Position numbers and translations under genes: made by a program
Origin: Treponema sp.
GTDB lineage: Bacteria; Spirochaetota; Spirochaetia; Treponematales; Breznakiellaceae
Direction: 5' to 3'
Assembly (NCBI GenBank): GCA_031274565.1
Contig: JAISPY010000026.1
Coordinates: 1 to 8,044 of the forward strand
DNA: 8,044 nt
Part shown: piece by piece, positions 1 through 5,959 of the stretch
Numbering within the stretch: the first letter of the stretch is position 1
How the letters are laid out: each line of letters opens with the position of its first letter
The notes under the pieces: generated by a model
The model's input: only the letters and a program-made list of their open reading frames with translations
What the model was told of the DNA's origin: nothing
Databases searched by the model: none

Positions 1-1
1 C

Positions 2-115
2 TCCAGCTTTGCCAGGGGTGATCTACCACGTATGATGCGTAACGCTTTATATTATAAGGAATTATTCAGCATACGTGCTGGATCACCACTAGAAATAGAA
101 CGCCGTTCTTACTGA
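2..115 (+). CDS. possible C-terminal end of an upstream gene (partial)
   Basis: Frame 2 is open from the left edge for 37 codons and closes with TGA at 113-115. The readable tail contains ALYYKELFSIRAGSPLEIER and looks protein-like, but I cannot assign it to a family. Two things count against it. Several codons (AGG, CTA, TTA, ATA) are unlike those of the GC-rich genes downstream, and the same bases can form a long hairpin (17-87). An open run of this length also occurs by chance fairly often. If real, the gene lies upstream on the same strand as the two regulators and is about 185 bases away from the first. Confidence 0.25.
   Translation, partial: SSFARGDLPRMMRNALYYKELFSIRAGSPLEIERRSY
17..87. 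repeat. long imperfect inverted repeat
   Basis: GGTGATC at 17-23 is the exact complement of GATCACC at 81-87. Inside it, ACGTATGATG (28-37) pairs with CAGCATACGT (67-76) with one mismatch, leaving an AT-rich loop at 38-66. A smaller alternative hairpin, CAGCA-TACG-TGCTG (67-80), competes with it. No T-tract follows, so it is not a typical Rho-independent terminator. It may be a structured repeat, an mRNA 3' structure, or coincidence within coding sequence. Confidence 0.4.
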
Positions 116-136
116 GTACGCCGGATGGGAAGTATT

Positions 137-181
137 AGAAAAAAGAAAAAAAAATTGTATTTTTCGTATAAAGGTTATAAA
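137..181 (+). promoter_or_regulatory. AT-rich promoter candidate for regulator 1
   Basis: An A-tract (137-154, interrupted by single G residues) is followed by TTGTAT at 155-160, a possible -35 box, and TATAAA at 176-181, a possible -10 box. The 15-base spacing is shorter than the usual 16-18. The A-tract resembles an UP element and would bend the DNA. A second -10-like hexamer, TATACA, lies at 199-204 but has no good -35 partner. If used, the 5' leader would be about 110 bases. AAAAAT-TGT-ATTTTT (150-164) is also a small AT-only inverted repeat. Confidence 0.3.
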
Positions 182-284
182 CTGATGTGTGGTTGAATTA
201 TACATTTCAAATGGGCATGGTTTCATAGGAATTTGAAAGCGGCCCGACTGGCGCATGGTTTTTGCGGAAAGAGTCGTGCAATAG

Positions 285-292
285 AAGGAGGG
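285..292 (+). promoter_or_regulatory. ribosome binding site of regulator 1
   Basis: AAGGAGGG at 285-292 is a near-perfect Shine-Dalgarno sequence; the core GGAGG ends 9 bases before the TTG at 301. The in-frame triplet directly before that TTG is TAA (298-300), so the reading frame cannot begin further upstream. Together these fix the unusual TTG start. The same AAGGAGGG octamer precedes regulator 2. Confidence 0.8.
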
Positions 293-300
293 TATAATAA

Positions 301-2886
301 TTGGAAGAGTCGTTCTTTCATAGTAGCGTACCTATCAGTCCAGGTAAGGGCATCTACCTGGAGCGGCCGCGGATGTATCAGTTACTGGAAGAGGCGTTGC
401 AAAATCCCTTGGTTACGGTAGTCGCGGGCGCGGGGTATGGTAAAACCTATCTGGTCTATGCGTTTGTACATAAACAGCGGTATCGCACGATCTGGATGCA
501 GCTTTCAGAACGGGATAATAATCCGGTACGGTTCTGGGAGCATGTGGTTCAGTCGGTGGCGTGCGTTAACCAGGAACGGGCGGCACAGCTTGAGGGAATC
601 GGGTTCCCGGAGACAAACCGACAATTTGACCGGTGTATCGGCTGCTTTCAGGAGGGAATTACTTCTGAGAAACAGTACGTCCTGGTCTACGATGATTTTC
701 ATCTGCTCCATGAAAAAATGATCCTGGACTTTCTGGAACGGTTCTTCACCGTGTTCTTTGCGAATATGACCTTTGTTCTGATTTCCCGGAACAAACCAGC
801 CCTTAACACGGTTACGTTCTTTGCCCGGGGCTTGCTTTCGAACATCACCGAAGATGATCTGCGATTTAACCCTGAGGAAATAGGGGAATATTTTCAGATG
901 CTGGGCATTACGCTGCCCGACGCGGCGGTGCAGGAGCTGTATCAGGATACGAAAGGCTGGATATTCGCCTTGCAGCTCGCCGGGATTTCTTTAAAACAGG
1001 GAAACAGCGTGGGGGATTATGGACGATCCGCCATGCGCTCTGATATTTTCACCCTCATTGAATCAGGTATCTTTTCCTGCATATCCGCGGATTTACAGAA
1101 ATACCTCATCAGCTTATCCCTCATTGAGCATTGGCCCCTGACGCTCCTCACTGCCTTGGCCCCGGACCCGCATCTTATCCAAGAAATGGAAGGGATCGGT
1201 TCCTTTATCAGCTATGATATCTATTTACATGCCTACCAGATCCATCCGCTGCTGCTGGAATATTTGAGCGAAAAACAGCGCTGTTTGACCGCGGAAGAAA
1301 AAAAGACCGTGTATACCCAGACGGCCCGGTGGTGCGCGGCGCACAACCTGAAAATAGACGCCATAAGCTATTATGAAAAAGCCGGGGCCTATGCGGAACT
1401 TATCCAGATGACCTACTCCTTTCCTATGGCTATGTCAAACCATGTGGCGGGGTTTTTGCTTACGATTCTGGACCGGGCGCCTCCGGAGACGTACCTGCAG
1501 AACGCTGCGGCCTACATCCTCTATACCCGGATCCTCTTTACCCTCGGCAGGTTTGGCGCCTGCGCGTGCAAGCTCCATGAGATCATCCGGCGATTCGAAG
1601 CCTTACCCCCGTCGCGGTTCAACCACCGGGTGCTCTATGGCTGCTATAATAACCTGGGCTTTGTGGGTATGCTCTCCAGTCTCTATACCCAGCAGTATGA
1701 TTTCGCCTCTTTTTTTGAACGAGCATACCACTATTACACGTTGACCGACTATGAACTGCAAGGTCCGTCTACCAGTATGAGTCTCGGCTCCTATGTGAGC
1801 TGGTTTGGTAATGGGGAAAAAGACGACTTGGAACAGTACAACCGCGCGATAAGCGCCTCGGTTCCCTATATATCCGCTTCCATGAACGGATGCACCTACG
1901 GTATGGATGATCTGATTCTGGCGGAACAGGCCTATTTCAAAGGGGATATCCCTAAGGCGGAACGCTTGGTCTACCAGACCCTCTACAAGGCCCAGGCCAA
2001 AAAGCAATACGAGATTGAAACCCGTGGGATATTCTACTTACTGCGGATCAATCTATCCCGGGGGAACTACGACGCAATCGAAGCGCTTTTCACCCGTTTG
2101 GACGCCCAGTTGGAGATGCAGGAATACACCGACCGCTACGCCTGTGCGGATATGGTGCGCGGCTGGTTTTACGCCCAGATAGGCTGCACAACGGAAGTGG
2201 CGCTCTGGTTACAAGGGGATTTTAAGGAAATCGAATTACATTCCCTCATATACGGCATGGAAGTACTGGTACAGGCCAAATATTATCTCGCGGCAAAAAA
2301 CTATCCACGGGTACTGGACGCGCTGCGCCAGCAGGCAAGCCCCTATGGTCCTGAGCAATTCTTATTGGGCAACATAGAAGCGAATATCCTTGAAGCGGTT
2401 TGCCGGTATCATACCGCCGCGAAAGCGGACGCCTTGCGCGCCTTGGAACGTGCGTACCGGCTGGCCCTTCCCCATTCTCTGGATATGCCCTTTATCGAAA
2501 TGGGAACGGATATGGCCCTCTTGGCCTGCGCCGCCCTGAAAGACAGCCGCTACGGGATACCACGGGAGTGGCTCGAAAAGATCCGGCGGCAGGCATCCGC
2601 CTATGGGAAGCAGTGTATGCTCGTGGCCGCCTACTACCGGAAGGGGGATACGCCGCCCCCGGTTTTTTTATCCCCCCGGGAACGGACGATACTCCGCTAT
2701 CTCTCCCAGGGCTTCACCCGGGAAGAGATAGCGGAGGAGGAGGCGCTCTCGATTAATACGGTTAAAAACACCATCTCCGGTATGTACCGTAAGCTGGGTG
2801 CGGTGAACCGGGCCGACGCGATACGGATCGCCGTTGCCGGCGGTATGCTTGAGGCTGGTGGTATCCTTGAGGACGATCGTGCGTAA
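301..2886 (+). CDS. MalT-like LuxR-family ATP-dependent transcriptional regulator (paralog 1)
   Basis: An 861-residue STAND-type cytoplasmic regulator. The N-terminus has the family's RPR motif (residues 22-24), Walker A AGAGYGKT (42-49), Walker B VLVYDDFH (127-134) and the ISR sensor-like motif (151-153). Next comes the block DDLRFNPEEIGEYF to TKGWIFALQLAG (about 175-218), typical of the MalT ATPase/winged-helix region. Residues about 350-780 are helical, TPR-like sensor sequence including GCTYGMDDL near 530. A LuxR-type helix-turn-helix occupies 789-850 (LSPRERTILRYLSQG, then LSINTVK). The length matches full-size MalT proteins (about 900). In this family, inducer and ATP binding drive oligomerisation and promoter activation; the inducer and targets here are unknown. 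The TTG start is supported by the Shine-Dalgarno site, the adjacent upstream stop, and alignment of MEESFFHSSVP with MQEPFFHSNVP of paralog 2. No frameshift or missing ATPase motif was seen. Calling it MalT itself (maltose) is not justified. Confidence 0.93.
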   Translation: MEESFFHSSVPISPGKGIYLERPRMYQLLEEALQNPLVTVVAGAGYGKTYLVYAFVHKQRYRTIWMQLSERDNNPVRFWEHVVQSVACVNQERAAQLEGIGFPETNRQFDRCIGCFQEGITSEKQYVLVYDDFHLLHEKMILDFLERFFTVFFANMTFVLISRNKPALNTVTFFARGLLSNITEDDLRFNPEEIGEYFQMLGITLPDAAVQELYQDTKGWIFALQLAGISLKQGNSVGDYGRSAMRSDIFTLIESGIFSCISADLQKYLISLSLIEHWPLTLLTALAPDPHLIQEMEGIGSFISYDIYLHAYQIHPLLLEYLSEKQRCLTAEEKKTVYTQTARWCAAHNLKIDAISYYEKAGAYAELIQMTYSFPMAMSNHVAGFLLTILDRAPPETYLQNAAAYILYTRILFTLGRFGACACKLHEIIRRFEALPPSRFNHRVLYGCYNNLGFVGMLSSLYTQQYDFASFFERAYHYYTLTDYELQGPSTSMSLGSYVSWFGNGEKDDLEQYNRAISASVPYISASMNGCTYGMDDLILAEQAYFKGDIPKAERLVYQTLYKAQAKKQYEIETRGIFYLLRINLSRGNYDAIEALFTRLDAQLEMQEYTDRYACADMVRGWFYAQIGCTTEVALWLQGDFKEIELHSLIYGMEVLVQAKYYLAAKNYPRVLDALRQQASPYGPEQFLLGNIEANILEAVCRYHTAAKADALRALERAYRLALPHSLDMPFIEMGTDMALLACAALKDSRYGIPREWLEKIRRQASAYGKQCMLVAAYYRKGDTPPPVFLSPRERTILRYLSQGFTREEIAEEEALSINTVKNTISGMYRKLGAVNRADAIRIAVAGGMLEAGGILEDDRA

Positions 2887-2919
2887 GGACCCGCGTAGCA
2901 ATACCATGCCCTAATGGAG

Positions 2920-2950
2920 GCAGCTCCAAAATATCAGATTTTGGAACTGC
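2920..2950. repeat. 13-bp hairpin with one mismatch
   Basis: GCAGCTCCAAAAT (2920-2932) pairs with ATTTTGGAACTGC (2938-2950) around the loop ATCAG, with one C/A mismatch. It lies 34 bases after the stop of regulator 1 and could stop or stabilise that transcript, but no T-tract follows. The half-site ATTTTGGA recurs at 3050-3057, so this hairpin competes with the larger inner-arm pairing of the surrounding element. Confidence 0.55.
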
Positions 2951-3025
2951 AACCTTGAAAAACGCAGTTTCGTCTAACCTTTAGTTCGCGGCTTTAACCT
3001 GAGAAACTGCAAGAGCTCGTTCTAT

Positions 3026-3040
3026 CGGACCGTAGGTCCG
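3026..3040. repeat. 6-bp perfect hairpin
   Basis: CGGACC-GTA-GGTCCG is a perfect 6-bp stem with a 3-base loop, inside the core of the inverted-repeat element. It has no T-tract and is one of several local stems there. Confidence 0.5.
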
Positions 3041-3086
3041 CACTAACTAATTTTGGAACCCGCTCAATGGCCATGGTATTGCCTTA

Positions 3087-3130
3087 ATTGCTGCGTAAGC
3101 AATGAGCATAACATGCCTTGCATGTTATGC
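3087..3130. repeat. paired hairpins upstream of regulator 2
   Basis: Two adjacent stems. ATTGCT-GCGTA-AGCAAT (3087-3103) is a perfect 6-bp stem. GCATAACATGC-CTT-GCATGTTATGC (3106-3130) is a perfect 11-bp stem with a 3-base loop. The larger one ends 47 bases before the ATG of regulator 2. It could be an attenuator-like RNA structure, a palindromic protein-binding site or part of a dispersed repeat. TGCGTAAG at 3092-3099 repeats the same octamer at 2880-2887, at the end of regulator 1. Confidence 0.6.
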
Positions 3131-3145
3131 CTGCGCGGGCCTTAC

Positions 3146-3165
3146 AATACCCTGTAAAATACCCT
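3146..3165 (+). repeat. 12-bp-period direct repeat upstream of regulator 2
   Basis: AATACCCT occurs at 3146-3153 and again at 3158-3165, so the starts are 12 bases apart, just before the ribosome binding site. Closely spaced direct repeats are common operator layouts for MalT-type activators, but the usual MalT-box sequence is not evident. TAAAAT (3155-3160) between them is a poor -10 candidate with no matching -35. Confidence 0.3.
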
Positions 3166-3173
3166 AAGGAGGG
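3166..3173 (+). promoter_or_regulatory. ribosome binding site that sets the start of regulator 2
   Basis: AAGGAGGG at 3166-3173 places the GGAGG core 5 bases before the ATG at 3178. The frame is open further upstream to an ATG at 3118, but that ATG sits inside a perfect 11-bp hairpin, and the extra 20 residues have no counterpart in paralog 1. The start at 3178 is therefore preferred. Confidence 0.8.
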
Positions 3174-3177
3174 AAGG

Positions 3178-5754
3178 ATGCAGGAACCTTTTTTTCATAG
3201 CAATGTACCTATGCCGAATAATCAACGGTATCTCGCGCGGCCCCGGATCAACCGCTTATTGGAACGGGCCGTACAGTGGCCTATTGTTACGGTGGTGGCA
3301 GGGGCGGGGTACGGCAAGACCCAGGGGGTGTACGAGTTTTTGCATACCTTTAAGTCCCGTACGGTCTGGCTGCAGCTTTCTGAGCGGGATAACTTAGCCT
3401 CCCGGTTCTGGGAGACTTTCATCCAGGCAGTGACATTTCTGGACGCGGCCATTGCAGATAGACTGCGGGAGACCGGATTTCCGGAAACCGAAGGGCATTT
3501 TGACCGCTACCTCAGCATTCCCCGGCAACGGGTGGAGCCGGAGCGGAAGTACGTGTTTGTGTTCGATGATTTTCATCTGCTCTGGGAAAAAACCGTGCTG
3601 CGGTTTATCGAACACTCCATCAGTACCCCGTTCTCCAATATCAGCTCTATCCTCATTTCCCGGACCACCCCGGACCTGGATCTGGAAGGCTTCCGGGAGC
3701 GGGATCTTTTAGCCCAGATAGACGAACAGGACCTCCGTTTCAACCTGGGGGAAATCATGGCCTATTACCAGATGGAGCATATATCCTTGTCCCCGGACGC
3801 TGCGGATGAGCTGTACCAGAAGACCGAAGGCTGGGCCTTTGCGATACACCTGGCAGGGGTAGCCTTGAAAACCGGGGGCATGGGGTATGCCTGGTCATCG
3901 GTACAGTTCAACAGTTTCAACCTTTTGGAACATACCTTATTTTCCGGTCTTTCCCCGGAATTGCAGCGTTACCTCATCAAACTCTCCCTCATCGAGCATT
4001 GGCCACGGGAGATCCTCCAGGCCTTGGCTTCCAGGCCGGAGCTTGTGGAAGATTTGGAAGGGATTGGCTCCTTTATCCGCTTTGACGTGTATCAGCAGCG
4101 TTACCGGATCCACCATCTGTTCCTGGAATATTTGCGGGAAAAACAGGAGATCCTTTCCGAGGAGGAGAAGCGGGAGGTCTATGGCATAGCCGCGGACTGG
4201 TGCCTGAAAAACAACCTCAAACTGGATGCGGTGAGCTATTACGAGCGGACGGGGAATTACCAGGCGATTTTTGACATCGCCTTTTCGTTTCCCCAGGTCA
4301 TTCCCAATGATGTGGCCGCGTTCTTCATGGAAATCCTGGAACGGGCGCCTGCGGCGCTCTATGAGACCACCGACGCCCATATCGTCTCTATCAAGCTCCT
4401 CATCAATCTGGGCAGGTTTGAAGAAGCCGCGACCCGGCTTGAACGCATTAGAGCGCAGTTTGAGCCTTTGCCGCCGTCGGAATTTAGGGAGCATATCTTA
4501 TGCGGCTATTACCTGCTCCGGGGTTTTTGGGGGCTGCTCACCTGCATTTATACCAAACAGTACACCTTTGCCCGGTATTTTAAGACCGCCCTTACCTGCT
4601 ACGGAGGGGGTTTGCAGCAGTACGTGCTCAAGGGGAGCATCCAGATAGCCAGTCTTGGTTCCCATAGCTGCAGGGTCAGCGGGCCGGAGCAGGGGGAAAT
4701 GGAACGATACCTGGCGGAGATTACGGAAGCGGTTCCCGCTATAGCCCAAGCCTTGGGGGGCTGCACCTATGGCATGGACGATCTTGCCCGTGCGGAGCTG
4801 GCCTATTTCAAAGCGGACTTAGTCCACGCGGAACAGTACGCCCTGGAAGCGATCCGCAAAGCACGGGAATCTCATCAGTACGAGATAGAAAACCGGGGAC
4901 TGTTCTACTTGATCCGGATCGGGCTTGCCCAGGGGAACCATTCGTGGATTCAAGGGCGATTACAGGAATTACAAGCCCAGCTCACAGAAACGGTCTTTAT
5001 AAACCGCCAGGTCTTGTATGAGATGGTGACCGGCTGGTTCTATGTCCAGATCAGGCAACCGGGGTACGTGGCCTCCTGGTTAAAAAGCGACTTTGAAGAG
5101 AGCGACTTGAATACCCTCATGCACGGGCTGGACGTCCTGGTAAAGCTGAAATACCAGGTATTGGAAAAACGGTACGCTCCGGCCTTGGCGTTCCTGGAAA
5201 GCCAGAAGCAGGGATCGGGGATTTGGCTTTTCCTGTTTGGCAAGATCGCCTGTACGATCTGCGAAGCGGTATGCCTGTACCATAGCGGAGAAACCGCTGC
5301 CGCGCTCCGGGCGTTGGAAGCAGCCTATGGCTTAGCGGCCTCCAATGGCCTGGACATGCCCTTTATCGAGCTGGGCAAGGAGATGCGGGCCCTCACCACG
5401 GCGGCATTGAAGGACAAAACCTGCACTATTCCTGTGGCTTGGCTTGAGAAGATCCGGGGGAGCTCCGCGACCTACGCCCAGAAGCTGCATAGGCTGATCA
5501 AGATCTATGAGGCCCCCCTCTCGGAACAGGAAGCGTCCCAGCTTAGCTTGTCGAGCCGGGAACGGGAGATCCTCATCAGTCTTTCCCAAGGCTTGACCCG
5601 GGAGGAGATGGCCCAAGCCGCGGGGCTTTCCATCAATACGGTGAAGAGCGTCATCAAGAGCATCTACAACAAACTGGGCGCCCTGAACCAGGCGGACGCG
5701 ATCCGGATCGCCACATCCCGTGGGCTGCTTGCCGGCCCTGGTCATGGGGCCTAG
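3178..5754 (+). CDS. MalT-like LuxR-family ATP-dependent transcriptional regulator (paralog 2)
   Basis: An 858-residue paralog of the gene just upstream, alignable over its whole length with few gaps; by eye roughly half of the residues agree. It has RPR (21-23), Walker A AGAGYGKT (41-48), Walker B VFVFDDFH (126-133) and the ISR motif in LISRTTP. The block DLRFNLGEIMAYY to TEGWAFAIHLAG follows. The middle (about 350-780) is TPR-like, with GCTYGMDDL near 529 and LDMPFIELG near 726, and a LuxR helix-turn-helix occupies 789-851 (LSSREREILISLSQG, then LSINTVK). The conserved motifs suggest an intact, ATP-dependent, DNA-binding cytoplasmic regulator. It is separated from paralog 1 by 291 bases filled with inverted repeats, so it may be transcribed separately or by attenuated readthrough. 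Its inducer and regulon cannot be read from the sequence. Confidence 0.93.
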   Translation: MQEPFFHSNVPMPNNQRYLARPRINRLLERAVQWPIVTVVAGAGYGKTQGVYEFLHTFKSRTVWLQLSERDNLASRFWETFIQAVTFLDAAIADRLRETGFPETEGHFDRYLSIPRQRVEPERKYVFVFDDFHLLWEKTVLRFIEHSISTPFSNISSILISRTTPDLDLEGFRERDLLAQIDEQDLRFNLGEIMAYYQMEHISLSPDAADELYQKTEGWAFAIHLAGVALKTGGMGYAWSSVQFNSFNLLEHTLFSGLSPELQRYLIKLSLIEHWPREILQALASRPELVEDLEGIGSFIRFDVYQQRYRIHHLFLEYLREKQEILSEEEKREVYGIAADWCLKNNLKLDAVSYYERTGNYQAIFDIAFSFPQVIPNDVAAFFMEILERAPAALYETTDAHIVSIKLLINLGRFEEAATRLERIRAQFEPLPPSEFREHILCGYYLLRGFWGLLTCIYTKQYTFARYFKTALTCYGGGLQQYVLKGSIQIASLGSHSCRVSGPEQGEMERYLAEITEAVPAIAQALGGCTYGMDDLARAELAYFKADLVHAEQYALEAIRKARESHQYEIENRGLFYLIRIGLAQGNHSWIQGRLQELQAQLTETVFINRQVLYEMVTGWFYVQIRQPGYVASWLKSDFEESDLNTLMHGLDVLVKLKYQVLEKRYAPALAFLESQKQGSGIWLFLFGKIACTICEAVCLYHSGETAAALRALEAAYGLAASNGLDMPFIELGKEMRALTTAALKDKTCTIPVAWLEKIRGSSATYAQKLHRLIKIYEAPLSEQEASQLSLSSREREILISLSQGLTREEMAQAAGLSINTVKSVIKSIYNKLGALNQADAIRIATSRGLLAGPGHGA

Positions 5755-5780
5755 GGTACCCACGATGGGTTTTCCCTTTT
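5754..5780 (+). terminator. candidate Rho-independent terminator of regulator 2
   Basis: ACCCA-CGA-TGGGT (5758-5770) begins four bases after the TAG stop and runs into TTT CCC TTTT. GGG (5754-5756) can pair with CCC (5774-5776) to lengthen the stem across an internal loop. The location and following T-rich stretch suit an intrinsic terminator, but the core stem is only 5 bp and the T-run is broken by CCC. Confidence 0.4.
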
Positions 5781-5786
5781 CAATCA

Positions 5787-5813
5787 CACCATGGTGCGCT
5801 TGACGTAACAAGC
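5787..5813. repeat. palindrome and short hairpin
   Basis: CACCATGGTG (5787-5796) is a perfect 10-bp palindrome. It is followed at once by GCTTG-ACGTAA-CAAGC (5798-5813), a 5-bp stem. Both lie in the gap between the convergent genes and may be part of a structured 3' region or a protein-binding site. Confidence 0.4.
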
Positions 5814-5852
5814 TGCCAAGCGCCCTGCAGTAGCCCCCGTCCCCTGCTCCCC

Positions 5853-5870
5853 GGCCGCACTCCTGCGGCC
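5853..5870. terminator. GC-rich hairpin in the convergent gap
   Basis: GGCCGCA-CTCC-TGCGGCC is a perfect 7-bp GC-rich stem with a 4-base loop. It follows a C-rich, G-poor run on the plus strand (about 5833-5852), a composition that Rho tends to favour. There is no T-tract on either strand, so a factor-dependent or 3'-end-stabilising role is the more likely inference. Confidence 0.4.
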
Positions 5871-5890
5871 CGGTAAGAGGCCCGGAGTTC

Positions 5891-5913
5891 TGTGGGAGCT
5901 GATAGCTCCCGCA
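5891..5913. terminator. strong 10-bp hairpin, possible bidirectional terminator
   Basis: TGTGGGAGCT (5891-5900) pairs with AGCTCCCGCA (5904-5913) over a 3-base GAT loop, with one G-U wobble on the plus strand. It is the strongest stem in the convergent gap and lies 47 bases beyond the stop of the minus-strand surface-protein gene. A smaller stem, CTTGG-TCC-CCAAG (5918-5930), stands between them. Neither has a T-tract. Confidence 0.45.
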
Positions 5914-5959
5914 GCGGCTTGGTCCCCAAGTACGGGCATCAAGCCGGACCGTTCCCCGC

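Larger units (their letters stand above)
2883..3145. repeat. nested inverted-repeat element between the two regulators
   Basis: The outer arms are 2883-2909 and 3120-3145. GTAAGGACCCGCG on the left matches the reverse complement of CGCGGGCCTTAC on the right except for one inserted A, and weaker pairing continues inward to CATGC (about 22 of 27 positions). A second, inner pair of arms joins 2898-2932 with 3050-3082: GCAATACCATG at the left end and CATGGTATTGC at the right, then CCAAAAT against ATTTTGG. The core holds further short pairs, for example GCAGTTTC (2964-2971) with GAAACTGC (3003-3010). The left end overlaps the TAA stop of regulator 1, so the element may have supplied that stop. No transposase is present. 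It could be a MITE-like or REP-like dispersed repeat, or a structured leader for regulator 2. Confidence 0.6.

Noticed and set aside
293..298. Perfect TATAAT hexamer just before the TTG start of regulator 1
   Set aside because: No -35 box lies 16-18 bases upstream, and transcription from it would begin inside the coding region, losing the ribosome binding site. It is more likely chance in the spacer.
233..421. Small open frame upstream of and overlapping regulator 1 (possible leader peptide)
   Set aside because: It begins at TTG with no properly spaced ribosome binding site and overlaps 120 bases of a well-supported gene in another frame.
3118..3177. Upstream ATG extending regulator 2 by 20 residues
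   Set aside because: This ATG lies in a hairpin, has no ribosome binding site, and the extension is absent from paralog 1. The Shine-Dalgarno fits 3178.
301..5754. STAND ATPases as antiphage (Avs-like) defence proteins
   Set aside because: Both proteins end in a LuxR DNA-binding domain and have the MalT-type ATPase and TPR layout, with no nuclease, TIR or other effector domain. Transcriptional regulation is the better-supported reading.
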